This document shows, piece by piece, positions 1-8,305 of a stretch of DNA of 64,000 nucleotides; positions within the stretch are counted from its first letter, which is position 1, and every line of letters starts with the position of its first letter. The notes under the pieces were generated by a model. The model saw only the letters and a program-made list of their open reading frames with translations, made no database searches and was not told the DNA's origin. Both the position numbers and the translations under genes were made by a program. The DNA is from Streptomyces sp. IMTB 2501 (GTDB lineage: Bacteria > Actinomycetota > Actinomycetes > Streptomycetales > Streptomycetaceae): positions 434,001 to 498,000 of the forward strand of contig NZ_MQUS01000001.1 in the NCBI RefSeq assembly GCF_001953885.1. Direction: 5' to 3'.

Positions 1-10
1 CGGGGCCGGC

Positions 11-820
11 TCAATGAGGTCCGTGCGGTGTGAACTCCGTGCCGCACGGACCGGCGCCCTCGCTCTCCGGCAGCGGAACCCGCTCGCCGGACATGGTCAA
101 CGTCCGGTAGTACGCCCCGATCCGCTCGGCCGAACGGCCCACGTAGTGCCCGATGAACGAGCGCCGGAACCGGTCGGCCGAGCGGTTGGGCCCGGAGCCG
201 TGCACCAGGCTGCCGTTGAAGAACAGCACGTCACCCGGGGCCAGATCCACCGGAGTCGGGATCAGCCCGGCCGGAGGCGGAACGTACTCGCGCGCGAACG
301 ACAGCTCCTCGTCGGCGAGTTCGGGGCAGAAGAGGTCCATCCGATGGGTACCCGGGACGACCTCGAGACCGCCGTTGTCCCGGTCGATCGGCTCGCAGGC
401 CAGCCACGCCGCCACACAGGTGCCCGGCTCGACCCGCAGATAGAAGTTGTCCTGGTGCAGCGCCTGCCCGCGCGCCCCCGGCGGCTTGAAGTAGAACATG
501 CTCTGCGCGGCCAGCACCTCCTCGCCGAACAGCACCTCCAGCACCGTCCGCAGCCGGGCGTCCAGCAGGAACTCCCGTGCCACGGAGCTGAACTCATGCG
601 GCTGCATCACCCGGGGGTACCGGCGCAGCGGATCGGGATCGGCCGGGCGGGGCGCGAAGTGCCCCGGCACCGGACCGGCCGCGTGCAGCACGTCGAACAC
701 GGCGCACAGCCGCTCGGTCTCGGCCGGGCCGAACAGCCCCCGTACGACGATGAAGCCGTCCTCCTCGAACCGCTGCCTAAGCGCCTCGGGCAGGACGGCG
801 TCGTTGTCCATGACTGTCAT
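11..820 (-). CDS. Phytanoyl-CoA dioxygenase (PhyH) family 2OG-Fe(II) oxygenase
   Basis: Predicted non-haem iron, 2-oxoglutarate-dependent oxygenase of 269 aa, the usual length for the PhyH family. The iron-binding HxD pair is visible in LHQDNFYL, and the distal histidine sits in LVHGSGPN, followed by an arginine-rich segment expected to hold 2-oxoglutarate. The centre has the family signature GGLEVVPGTHR. The ATG is preceded by an AGGAGC ribosome site about 8 nt upstream. The gene is divergent from an AraC regulator 95 bp away, which suggests local control by that regulator. The substrate is unknown. No ectoine or proline-metabolism genes lie nearby, so an EctD-type role is not supported. Confidence 0.88.
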   Translation of the reverse strand: MTVMDNDAVLPEALRQRFEEDGFIVVRGLFGPAETERLCAVFDVLHAAGPVPGHFAPRPADPDPLRRYPRVMQPHEFSSVAREFLLDARLRTVLEVLFGEEVLAAQSMFYFKPPGARGQALHQDNFYLRVEPGTCVAAWLACEPIDRDNGGLEVVPGTHRMDLFCPELADEELSFAREYVPPPAGLIPTPVDLAPGDVLFFNGSLVHGSGPNRSADRFRRSFIGHYVGRSAERIGAYYRTLTMSGERVPLPESEGAGPCGTEFTPHGPH

Positions 821-915
821 GTGTCCGCTCCTGTGCTCCTGGGATCCGGTGCTCGCCTACTGGGGATCCGTTGGTCACTCACCTGCCACGCTAGGCCTGC
901 GCGCCCGACGGGAGG

Positions 916-1857
916 ATGCCTGTGCGTGCTGATGACCTGCCCGTGACGGCTGCCGCCGCCGACCCGTCCCCGCCGCCCGGTCTGGTGGTGACCGGCCGCT
1001 ACGACCAACTGCCGGGCTACGGTGTGAACCGGCCACGGGGCTCGGACAGCTGGCTGTTCACCTTCACCCTGGGCGGCTGCGGACTGCTCCGGCAGGGCGC
1101 TGCCCGGGCCCGGGCCGGCGCCGGGGATCTGGTGGTGCTCGCCCCGGGCACCTCCCACCGCTACACCGTCGCGCCAGGTGCCGAACGCTGGCGGTTCTGG
1201 TGGACGCACTGCCGGGCCCGCCCGTCCTGGACGCCCTGGCTCACCCCCTACGCCGTGTCGGACGGCTTGTACGCCGTACCGGCCGTGCCCGGCGCCCTGC
1301 ACGGCCGGATCGACGCGGCGTTCGGCCGGATGCTCGCCGACGCCCGCGGACCGGCCGAGGGCACCCCGCGCGAGCCGGACCCGCTGCGTGCACCGGACCC
1401 GGTGGCCGTGGCACACGGCGGCCTGGCACGGGAACTGGCCCTGTGCGCGCTGGAGGAGATCGTCCTCCTCGCCGCCGGTGCCGCCCGGACCACCCCGCAC
1501 TCCGCGCCGGACCCGACGCAGCCGCCCGCGCCGGGTGCCGACGCCCGGGTGCGCCGTGCCGAGGAGCTGATCGCCGCCGACCCCGGCGCCCCGCACTCGG
1601 TCCGCTCGCTCGCCGAGAGCGTCGCGCTGTCCCCGTCCCGGTTCGCGCACCTGTTCACCCTGTGCACCGGCCGGTCCCCGATGCGGGCCCTTCGCGAGGC
1701 CCGGCTGCGGCACGCGGCCCGGCTGCTGGAGGCCACCGACCTGACGGTGGAACGGGTGGCCGCGGCCTCCGGATTCACCAGCCCCTTCCACTTCAGCCGG
1801 ATCTTCCGGGAATGCTACGGAGTGCCGCCCGGCGCCTACCGGGCGGGCGAACGGTGA
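916..1857 (+). CDS. AraC family transcriptional regulator
   Basis: A 313-aa regulator. The N-terminal half (about residues 20-150) resembles a cupin-type effector domain, with the pattern LFTFTLGGCG and the stretch GDLVVLAPGTSHRY. The last 100 residues form a double helix-turn-helix AraC domain: SVRSLAESVALSPSRFAHLF, then VERVAAASGFTSPFHFSRIF and the closing GVPPGAYR. The ATG has GGGAGG just upstream. It is divergent from the PhyH oxygenase and probably controls it in response to that pathway's substrate (inference from position only). Confidence 0.9.
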   Translation: MPVRADDLPVTAAAADPSPPPGLVVTGRYDQLPGYGVNRPRGSDSWLFTFTLGGCGLLRQGAARARAGAGDLVVLAPGTSHRYTVAPGAERWRFWWTHCRARPSWTPWLTPYAVSDGLYAVPAVPGALHGRIDAAFGRMLADARGPAEGTPREPDPLRAPDPVAVAHGGLARELALCALEEIVLLAAGAARTTPHSAPDPTQPPAPGADARVRRAEELIAADPGAPHSVRSLAESVALSPSRFAHLFTLCTGRSPMRALREARLRHAARLLEATDLTVERVAAASGFTSPFHFSRIFRECYGVPPGAYRAGER

Positions 1858-2097
1858 CAAGGCGATAAGGGGAAGAAAAGGATTCGCCTGAATCCGCGTC
1901 AATAAGGAACTTGACCGTACGCACTTGTCGATAATCGAAAGATCTCTTGTTCGGGCGTGTGCGTCTGTGCAAAAGTGTGCGCTGTCGGCGCGCAGGCACA
2001 TCGCATTTCCCGACGTATGTGTCAGGCCGCTCCCCGTACACCCCCCACGCTTCAAAAGAGCCGCCTCAGGTGGACGTTCGAGCAGCCCATCACCCTC

Positions 2098-2115
2098 CCA
2101 TACCGTTTGGTATGG
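2098..2115. promoter_or_regulatory. 18-bp palindrome, candidate operator
   Basis: CCATACC-GTTT-GGTATGG is a perfect 7+7 bp inverted repeat with a 4-nt centre, 35 bp upstream of the GTG of the sigma-lectin protein. Its length and position fit a dimeric repressor site over the promoter. The binding protein is unknown. Confidence 0.45.
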
Positions 2116-2150
2116 ACTAATTTCGTTATCACGTCTGGAGGAATGCAGTC

Positions 2151-3995
2151 GTGAATGAGGCAGGCCCGTCGGACGAACGACTGAGTGCCGAGCTGAAGAA
2201 GTGGACGGGAGGGTCACCGGCGCTCCATCCCGTCGGTGAACTCCTCGACCGGCACTGGGAAGCGGCCTTCGCCTACGCCCGGTTGTGCACGGACGGGACC
2301 CGAGCCGCCGGCATGCTCAGCACCGCCGCGTTCACCCGGCTCTTCGGTGAATCTCTACGGCAGAACGGCCCGACCGCCGCCTGGCGGCCCGAAGTGCTGG
2401 TCGCCGTCCGCCGGATCGCCGCCGAGTGGGACACCGACGGCCGCCGGGAACTCCTCCACCCGGAGCTGCGGTCCGGCGCCGCCGGTGAGCGGGCCGCCGC
2501 CCGGCTGCTGCCGCCGCCCGGCCGGCGCCAGCTGTCCCGGGCGTTCCAGCGGGTGCCCCAGGCCAGTCGTGCCGTGCTGTGGCACACGGAAGTCGAGAGC
2601 GAACCGCTCGCCGTACCCGCCGCCCTGCTCGGCCTGGACGAGGAGGACACCCGCGTCGAACTGCGCCGGGCCCGGGAGCGGCTGCGGGAGGAGTGCCTGC
2701 AGGTCCACCGTGAACTCGCCCCCGACACCGAGTGCCAGCGCTATCTGCGCATGCTCGACGTGACGTTCCGGCGCGGCGGCGTCGACATCGACCCGGACCT
2801 GCGCCGGCATCTGGACGGTTGCGGCCACTGCGGCCGGACCGCGGACCAACTCACTGCGTTCAACAAGGGACTTGGGCTCGCCCTCGCCGAGGCGGTCCTG
2901 GGCTGGGCCGCACACGCCTATGTGGAGTCCCGGGCCACCCGCGCCGGGCAGCCGACCGAACCGACCCCGCCACCCCCGGTCGCCGCACCCCTGCCCGACG
3001 AGGCCTTGCCGGCCACGGAGACGCCACGCAGGCGTGGCTCCTCCCACGCGGCCGGGCGCGCCGTGGCCGCAGCGCCGGCCGACCGTGGGGAAACCGTCGT
3101 GTCCGGCCGCTCGGCCCGTCGTGCCGCCCGTGCCCGGCGTGCCCGGCGGCGCCATCTCGCCCTGGCCGTCGTCACCGTGAGCGGTCTGGTCGTCGTACCC
3201 CTGGTGCTGTGGTCGGTGCTCGGTTCCGGCCACGGCGTGCGACCGGCCGGGGGCGGCGCGTCCTCGCCGGCGCCGGGCAAGAACACCAGGAATCCCGGCG
3301 CCTCCTGGACCGGTGCGAACGCTGGCGGTCAGGGCGCCGTGCACGGCCGGCTGCACAATCTCGCCTCCGGGCTGTGCATCGACGTCGTCGGGAAGAAGGC
3401 CGTCGAGGGCGCCGAAACCGAACTCGCCCCCTGCTCCGCGACACCCAGCCAGCAGTGGACGTACGAGACCGACGGACTGCTGCGCAACTCCGCCGCGCCC
3501 GACCTGTGCCTGGACTCCCACCTCGGCTACTCGGTCCGCCTCGCCCCCTGCTCGGCCACCGGGGAGGCCGCGCGGAACATCCGCTACGACTTCACCCTCC
3601 AGGGCACTCTGATACCCCGCTGGAACCAGGAGCTGGCCCTCACCCCGGCCGCCACCGACGGCTCCGGCGCCCTGGTCCTCAAGGACCGCGCTCCCGGCAC
3701 CGCCCAGCGCTGGGGCGTCGACACGGCCAAGCCCGAGCTGCAGATGCAGAACGTCAACTGGGGCAGCGACAGCCCCCCGTCGCCGACGGCCACCCCACAC
3801 CGGACGACCCGTTCGGCGACGCCCACCCCCAAGGCATCCAGGCCCTCGGCCTCGCCGACCCCGACGGTGACCACCTCCCCGGCGCCCACACCGTCCGCCA
3901 CGTTCGACCCCTGCTCCGCTTACCCGTACTACTGCGGTGACGGCGGCGGTGGGTACGGCGGCAGTGGGTACGGGGACGGGCGTCACCGCCGCTGA
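2151..3995 (+). CDS. Membrane protein: ECF-sigma-like region, zinc-finger (ZAS-like) motif, TM helix and ricin-type lectin domain
   Basis: A 614-aa multidomain protein starting at GTG with GGAGG upstream. Residues ~25-110 resemble sigma region 2 (LLDRHWEAAFAYARLCTDG, then AAFTRLFGESL). Residues ~125-185 resemble sigma region 4 (SRAVLWHTEVESEPL, then LLGLDEEDTRVELRRARERL), but the helix-turn-helix looks degenerate. Next comes HLDGCGHC, the HxxxCxxC pattern of zinc anti-sigma (ZAS) domains. A basic stretch leads to one membrane helix (LALAVVTVSGLVVVPLVLW). The outer part carries a ricin-type beta-trefoil (LASGLCIDVVG, SQQWTYETDG, DLCLDSH) and a Ser/Thr/Pro/Gly-rich tail. This order matches what is described for ECF52-type sigma factors, in which an extracytoplasmic carbohydrate-binding region is linked to an intracellular sigma part. 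A close paralogue lies at 16947-18659. Whether it still binds RNA polymerase is unknown. Confidence 0.8.
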   Translation: MNEAGPSDERLSAELKKWTGGSPALHPVGELLDRHWEAAFAYARLCTDGTRAAGMLSTAAFTRLFGESLRQNGPTAAWRPEVLVAVRRIAAEWDTDGRRELLHPELRSGAAGERAAARLLPPPGRRQLSRAFQRVPQASRAVLWHTEVESEPLAVPAALLGLDEEDTRVELRRARERLREECLQVHRELAPDTECQRYLRMLDVTFRRGGVDIDPDLRRHLDGCGHCGRTADQLTAFNKGLGLALAEAVLGWAAHAYVESRATRAGQPTEPTPPPPVAAPLPDEALPATETPRRRGSSHAAGRAVAAAPADRGETVVSGRSARRAARARRARRRHLALAVVTVSGLVVVPLVLWSVLGSGHGVRPAGGGASSPAPGKNTRNPGASWTGANAGGQGAVHGRLHNLASGLCIDVVGKKAVEGAETELAPCSATPSQQWTYETDGLLRNSAAPDLCLDSHLGYSVRLAPCSATGEAARNIRYDFTLQGTLIPRWNQELALTPAATDGSGALVLKDRAPGTAQRWGVDTAKPELQMQNVNWGSDSPPSPTATPHRTTRSATPTPKASRPSASPTPTVTTSPAPTPSATFDPCSAYPYYCGDGGGGYGGSGYGDGRHRR

Positions 3996-3996
3996 C

Positions 3997-4130
3997 TCAG
4001 GGGTGGTGCGGCGGTGGCGTCCGGATCGTGCCGAGCCCCGGGGCCGGTTCCGGCCACACCGGCAGCACCGGGCACGGCGCGTGGTCGACCGCGAACCGGA
4101 CGGCCGGGCCGAGGCTCTTCGGCCTGGGAT
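3997..4130 (-). pseudogene. C-terminal remnant of a universal-stress-protein-like domain
   Basis: On the minus strand this stretch encodes LGPAVRFAVDHAPCPVLPVW followed by a proline/histidine tail and a stop. HAPCPVL(L)VW is typical of the last strand of Usp domains, as free proteins or as tails of permeases. The reading frame runs into the MITE-like element at 4134, and no continuous N-terminal part exists. It is probably the 3' end of a gene interrupted by that element; the original full-length product cannot be told. Confidence 0.4.
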
Positions 4131-4133
4131 CTG

Positions 4134-4341
4134 TCCGGCGGATCCTGTCGCGGACGGGGGCCTGGCACGCCCATCTGCGGCGTTGTGGTCGGTCCCCGAC
4201 TCCCCCACGCTCGGCTTCGCTCGCACGGGGGACTCCATCGCGTCGACGTCCTCCTCCGCCTTGCAACCGGACGCACCAGCCCCCGCTCGCCCGCGCTGGT
4301 GAGGCACCGTCACTGTCCCCGCGACGACCTGATCCGCCGGA
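4134..4341. mobile_element. MITE-like element, 208 bp, perfect 11-bp terminal inverted repeats
   Basis: TCCGGCGGATC at 4134-4144 is the exact reverse complement of GATCCGCCGGA at 4331-4341. The similarity continues inward with small gaps (TCGCGGAC on the left, GTCCCCGCGA on the right). The interior encodes no transposase. It holds a GC-rich hairpin, CCCCCACGCTCGG... to ...GCACGGGGG, at about 4202-4231. The left end is almost the same as that of the 83-bp element at 8937-9019, so both belong to one family. It separates the remnants on either side. Confidence 0.55.
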
Positions 4342-4533
4342 GGGACCCGAGCCGCGACAGGTGGCCGTCCTGGGCCACCACCGCCCGGCCGCTCCTCGCG
4401 CACGCAGGGCCGCCGAAGCGCTCCGCCACCGCGTCCGGCAGCTCGGCCGCCGAACTCCCGCCGAGCGTCTGGAGCAGGTCACCCGGGTCGCGTTCCGTAC
4501 GCCCGCGAAGGCGAGCACGGCGACGAGCAGCAA
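4310..4533 (-). pseudogene. Frameshifted coding remnant of unknown function
   Basis: The minus strand shows a hydrophobic start (ATG at 4533, LLVAVLAFAGV). After a one-base frame change it continues as ERDPGDLLQTLGG and AAELPDAVAERFGG, with third-position G/C typical of real genes, ending at 4310. The fragment is too short to identify. It lies upstream of the MITE-like element, so it could be the front part of the gene whose tail is at 3997-4130, but this is not proven. Confidence 0.25.
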
Positions 4534-4557
4534 AGCGGACAGACCGTCGTGGACCGG

Positions 4558-5805
4558 TCAGGACGACCGGCTGCCCGCCGCGCCCAGGAACTCCGCCCAG
4601 CCGCCCACCGGGGACTGCCCGGGAATCAGGGTGCGCAGCTTGCGCAGCACCGCCGGGTCCTGCGCCTCCAGCCAGTGCACGAGCTGCTTGAACGACACGA
4701 AGCGCACGTCGTCGCCGTACGCGGCCATCTTCCCGATCGCCTCCTCGACGGCGTCCATGTAGATGCCGCCGTTCCAGCGCTCGAAGTGGTTGCCGATGAA
4801 GAAGGGCGCGCGGTTGGTCGTGTACGCCCGCTGGAAACCGGCGACATAGGCATCGCGGGCCTGGGAGCGCCAGGCGTCGAACTGGGCGCGGTCGCCGTTC
4901 GGGTTGCCACCGGACTGGTTGAACATCATGTTGTAGTCCATCGACAGCACCTGGAAGTTGTGCCCGGGGAACGGTATGGACTGCAGCGGGAAGTCCCAGA
5001 TCTTCCCGCCCTGCACCTTGCCCGGCCAGATCTGCAGTCCGCCGGGAGAGCTGGCGTCGTACTTCCAGCCGAGGGCCGCGGCCGTGGGCAGCAGGTTGGA
5101 CTGGCCCTCCAGGCAGGGGGTGCGGCCGCCGATCAGCTCCTTGTCGTAGTCGAAGGGGAGCGGGTCGAGGTCCGTGAAGCCGGTGTTGGTCTTCCACTGC
5201 GTCACAAAGCTCTTGGCCTGCTCGATCTCACTGCGCCACTCGGCCGGGGACCAGTTGCGCACCCCGGTCGCCCCGCAGAAGTGCCCGTTGAAGTGGGTGC
5301 CTATCTCATGCCCCTCCAGCCAGGCCGACCGGACCTGCTGAAGGGTTGCGTGGATGTGCCGGTCGGCGAGGTAGCCGATGTCGGAGGCGCCGACCGGGTG
5401 CTGCGGCGGGCGGTACAGGTGCTTCTTGGACTCGGGCAGGGCGTAGATGCCGCTGAGGAAGAACGTCATCTTGGCGCCGTGGTCGGCGGCCACCTTGCGG
5501 AACCGGGAGAACAGCTGGTTGCTGATCTCGCCCGCGCCGTCCCAGGAGAACACCACGAACTGCGGGGGCTTCTGCCCGGACTTCAGCCGCTCCGGCGTCG
5601 GCTGGTGCGGCTGGGCGCCGGTGTCGGCGGTGGAGCCGTCCCCGATCGGCTTCGCCTTGGCCTGGGCGGTGCCGTCGCCGTCCGCGTTGCCGTCCGCCGG
5701 GCCGTCGACCGAGAGGCCGGTGCCGGAGGAGCACGCGGCCAGCGTGCCCAGGGCGCCCGCGGCCGCGCCCGCCGTCAGCACTCGCCTGCGTGAGATCCCG
5801 CTCAT
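4558..5805 (-). CDS. Tat-exported lipoprotein, polysaccharide deacetylase family
   Basis: A 415-aa protein beginning with a twin-arginine signal (SRRRVLTAGAAAG) that ends in a lipobox (TLAAC), so it is probably a membrane-anchored lipoprotein outside the cell. A Gly/Asp-rich spacer precedes a NodB-like fold: FSWDGAG replaces the usual FDDG strand, and HEIGTHFNGHFCG supplies the metal-binding HxxxH motif. Further conserved pieces are GGRTPCLEGQ, SMDYNMMFNQ and FIGNHFERWNGG. The substrate may be a cell-wall or extracellular polysaccharide. It is a lone gene, with the next gene downstream decayed. The catalytic aspartate pair differs from classical chitin deacetylases, so activity is inferred. 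Confidence 0.85.
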   Translation of the reverse strand: MSGISRRRVLTAGAAAGALGTLAACSSGTGLSVDGPADGNADGDGTAQAKAKPIGDGSTADTGAQPHQPTPERLKSGQKPPQFVVFSWDGAGEISNQLFSRFRKVAADHGAKMTFFLSGIYALPESKKHLYRPPQHPVGASDIGYLADRHIHATLQQVRSAWLEGHEIGTHFNGHFCGATGVRNWSPAEWRSEIEQAKSFVTQWKTNTGFTDLDPLPFDYDKELIGGRTPCLEGQSNLLPTAAALGWKYDASSPGGLQIWPGKVQGGKIWDFPLQSIPFPGHNFQVLSMDYNMMFNQSGGNPNGDRAQFDAWRSQARDAYVAGFQRAYTTNRAPFFIGNHFERWNGGIYMDAVEEAIGKMAAYGDDVRFVSFKQLVHWLEAQDPAVLRKLRTLIPGQSPVGGWAEFLGAAGSRSS

Positions 5806-5947
5806 CTTGCTCCCCGATTTCCTGTCACGGCCCCTGCTGGGCCTGCTCGCCGGTGTGGGTCGACGGGTTCGATGACGGGAGCCGAAGGAAAGATCGGGGC
5901 CGGGGGGCGCTGTTGCCGTCCTGTGACAGTTGTGGCGCGGTCATGAC

Positions 5948-5983
5948 GAACCCCGCTGCCCGGGGCGTGCGGCAGCGGGGTTC
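5948..5983. terminator. Hairpin terminator downstream of the DUF4232 lipoprotein gene
   Basis: GAACCCCGCTGCC at 5948-5960 pairs perfectly with GGCAGCGGGGTTC at 5971-5983 (13-bp stem, 10-nt loop). It lies 43 bp beyond the stop of the DUF4232 gene and has no strong T-run, as is common in this GC-rich group. Confidence 0.75.
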
Positions 5984-6025
5984 TCGGGGGCCTTGGGGCA
6001 GGTCAGTCGGGGGTGTTACGGCAGG

Positions 6026-6715
6026 TCAGGGAGCGGTGCCGGGGCTGAGCGCCGACAGGAAGACGGACGAGGAGTTCCCGGACACGGGCACCGATCCGCC
6101 CGACCACGCCACCTTGAGCGCGTCCCGCTCGTCCGGCGGAGTGACCAGCAGCGCGGCCGGCGTGGCCGTCTTGGCGCCGCTGATACCGGGGTTGGAGTAG
6201 GTCAGCCCGGCCCAGGCGCTCTGCCCGGGCTTGAGGGTGATCGTCGTCGGGGAGCCCGACTCACGCTTGGGGTCCGGGCCGAGCTGAGTGCCGGAGCCGT
6301 TCACGAACGCCGCGCCCGGAAAGCCGCGCAGGGTGCAGGTCCGGCCGGACTTGTTGGTGAGCACGACCGGGAAGTTCTCCTGGCCGGCGCCCGGGTCGTT
6401 ACGGCCCACCGAGGCGCTCAGCTCGGAGGTGTGGCAGCGGGCGCTCGCCGCGACCGTGCCGCCACCGCCGCCGGCGGAGGGGGACGTCTGTGGGGTGGAG
6501 GACGAGTGGGCACCGGCGGGCGCCGAAACCGGGGCGGAGCCGGCGGACGCCGGGCTCGACGTGCCGCCCGTCGCCGGCGCGGCCGTACCCGAGTCCGTGA
6601 CCGGCGTATTGCTGTGGACGTCGTGGCTGTTGCCACAGGCGGACAGGAGGCCCAGCACGGCGACCGTGCCCACGAGCAGGGCCCCGTGCCGCGCGGACCG
6701 GGGGGAGTACACCAT
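6026..6715 (-). CDS. DUF4232 domain lipoprotein
   Basis: A 229-aa secreted lipoprotein. The ATG at 6715 is chosen because a signal sequence follows (ARHGALLVGTVAVLGLLSAC, ending in a lipobox) and CTGGAG lies about 11 nt upstream. Residues ~25-90 are a low-complexity Ser/Thr/Ala/Gly linker. The C-terminal 135 residues match DUF4232: a first cysteine in SARCHTSELS, then NFPVVLTNKSGRTCTLRGFP and LKPGQSAWAGL. Such domains are common in actinobacterial surface lipoproteins and have no known activity. The gene is followed by a strong hairpin. Confidence 0.85.
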   Translation of the reverse strand: MVYSPRSARHGALLVGTVAVLGLLSACGNSHDVHSNTPVTDSGTAAPATGGTSSPASAGSAPVSAPAGAHSSSTPQTSPSAGGGGGTVAASARCHTSELSASVGRNDPGAGQENFPVVLTNKSGRTCTLRGFPGAAFVNGSGTQLGPDPKRESGSPTTITLKPGQSAWAGLTYSNPGISGAKTATPAALLVTPPDERDALKVAWSGGSVPVSGNSSSVFLSALSPGTAP

Positions 6716-6867
6716 GTCGCTCAACACTCCAGGTTGGTCATGGCACGCGACGGACCGCGCGCCTACGGCACCGAGTGCGCCGCCAACACACTCCGATGCG
6801 CGCAGCCCCGGAAAAGTTCGGCACACGCAGGGATTTCTTCCCCGTCGTGACCGAAGGCAGGCGCCCG

Positions 6868-8259
6868 TCAGGTCACGCTCAGCGAACGGAGTATGTCCTC
6901 GGTCGCGTCCTTGTCGCCCCGCTCGCGCACCTGTACGTACACCTGAGGCTGTGCGGCGCCGCCCGCCGGGCTCAGCGCGGACTCGGTGACCGAGCCGCCG
7001 TCCGGGCAGCCGCTCCAGGCCCGCACCAGACCGTGCCAGTCGGCGTCGGTGAAACTACGGCTGCCGGAGAAGCGGCAGCCCGAGTGCGCGAGGGCCTTCA
7101 CCTTGTCACTGACATCGCCGTGCTCGCTGACCCCGACGAACACGCCGTTCACGCCCGCGTCCAGATCGGGCCACCGGGACAGGTCGTCGGCGACCACCAG
7201 TCCCGGTTCGTGTCCCTTGTCGAGCCCCAGCGCGCTCGGGTCCCAGCCGGAGTCCCGCAACTCGTGGCTCCAGCCCGCCGGCACCTTGACGGCCACCCGC
7301 CCCGTCGAGTCCGTCAACCGCACCTGGTCCGGGGAGCCGCCGCGGTGCAGCAGCACGGTCACCCCGGCCGCGGCCGCCGCCGCGGCGAGCAGCGCGGCCA
7401 GGGTCAGCGTCACCGTGTTCAGCCGGCCGCGCACCCCGTCCAGCCGACGGGTGGGCCGCAGCGCGGGCGCGCCCGCCGCCAGCCGGTCCAACTCGTCCGC
7501 GAACGCCTGCGCGCCGGGCCAGCGCCGCGCCCGGTCCGGCTCCAGGGCGCGCAGCAGCGCCCGCGCCACGTCCTCGCCGAGGTCCGGCCGCAGCCGCCCG
7601 GGCGGAACGACCCGGCCCGGCGGGCCCGGCACACTCCCGGTGACCAGTTCGTAGCCGACCGCACCCAGGCTGTAGACGTCGGCCCGCTCGTCGATGCCCT
7701 CGCCGGGTTCGGCCTGCTCCGGCGGCTGATAGCCCGCCGAGCCCGCGGCCAGCGTGAGCACCGAGGCCTGCGCGAGGCTCTTGGCGAGCCCCAGGTCGGC
7801 CAGCAGCACCCGCCGGGTGCCGTCCCGGGCGGTGTGCAGCAGCACATTGGTCGGCTTGATGTCACGGTGCACGATGCCCGCCTCGTGCAGCGCGGCGGCG
7901 GCCCGGGCGGCCTCGGCGGTCAGCGCGAGCGCCTGGCCGACCGGCAGCGGCCCGCCCGCCAGCAGGTCGGCGAGGGTGCCGCCGTCGGCGTACTCCATCA
8001 CGAAGTACGGCCTGCCGTCGGCCAGTTCACCGATGTCGTAGACCTGCACCACGCGGTTGGAACCGGCTCGGCGCAGCAGCCGGGCCTCGGACAGGAAGCG
8101 GTCCCTGATGTCGAGCCGGTGCGCCCAGTTCTCGGCGAGGACCTTCACCGCGACCGGAGCCTGCAGCTCGTCGTCGTGGGCGAGCCACACCGTGGCGAAG
8201 GCGCCGGTGCCCAGCGGACGTTCGAGGCGGTAGCGGCCGATCCGATCCAGGGAGTGCAT
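6868..8259 (-). CDS. Membrane-anchored Ser/Thr protein kinase
   Basis: A 463-aa Hanks-type kinase. The start at 8259 gives the normal kinase opening (DRIGRYRLERPLGTGAF). The catalytic lysine is K39 in VAVKVL, the catalytic loop HRDIKPTN is at 131-138, and the metal loop is DLG at 155-157 rather than DFG. An APE-like region (GYQPPEQ) follows. A single membrane helix spans ~281-305. The outer part (~305-463) has no recognised PASTA repeats and may be a sensor: VKVPAGWSHELRDSGWDPSALG resembles a small secreted beta-rich domain. It is divergent from an ECF sigma factor 47 bp away, suggesting a signalling pair. Confidence 0.9.
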   Translation of the reverse strand: MHSLDRIGRYRLERPLGTGAFATVWLAHDDELQAPVAVKVLAENWAHRLDIRDRFLSEARLLRRAGSNRVVQVYDIGELADGRPYFVMEYADGGTLADLLAGGPLPVGQALALTAEAARAAAALHEAGIVHRDIKPTNVLLHTARDGTRRVLLADLGLAKSLAQASVLTLAAGSAGYQPPEQAEPGEGIDERADVYSLGAVGYELVTGSVPGPPGRVVPPGRLRPDLGEDVARALLRALEPDRARRWPGAQAFADELDRLAAGAPALRPTRRLDGVRGRLNTVTLTLAALLAAAAAAAGVTVLLHRGGSPDQVRLTDSTGRVAVKVPAGWSHELRDSGWDPSALGLDKGHEPGLVVADDLSRWPDLDAGVNGVFVGVSEHGDVSDKVKALAHSGCRFSGSRSFTDADWHGLVRAWSGCPDGGSVTESALSPAGGAAQPQVYVQVRERGDKDATEDILRSLSVT

Positions 8260-8305
8260 ACGACTATCATGCCTGGCCTGAGATCGACTTGAAGGGGGAC
8301 CCTTC

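Noticed and set aside
11..820. Ectoine or proline hydroxylase identity for the PhyH-type oxygenase
   Set aside because: No ectoine or peptide-synthesis genes lie nearby and the family is too broad to assign a substrate.
1880..1895. GGATTC-GCCT-GAATCC hairpin as the terminator of the AraC gene
   Set aside because: The stem is only 6 bp and there is no T-run; it is noted but not supported as a terminator.
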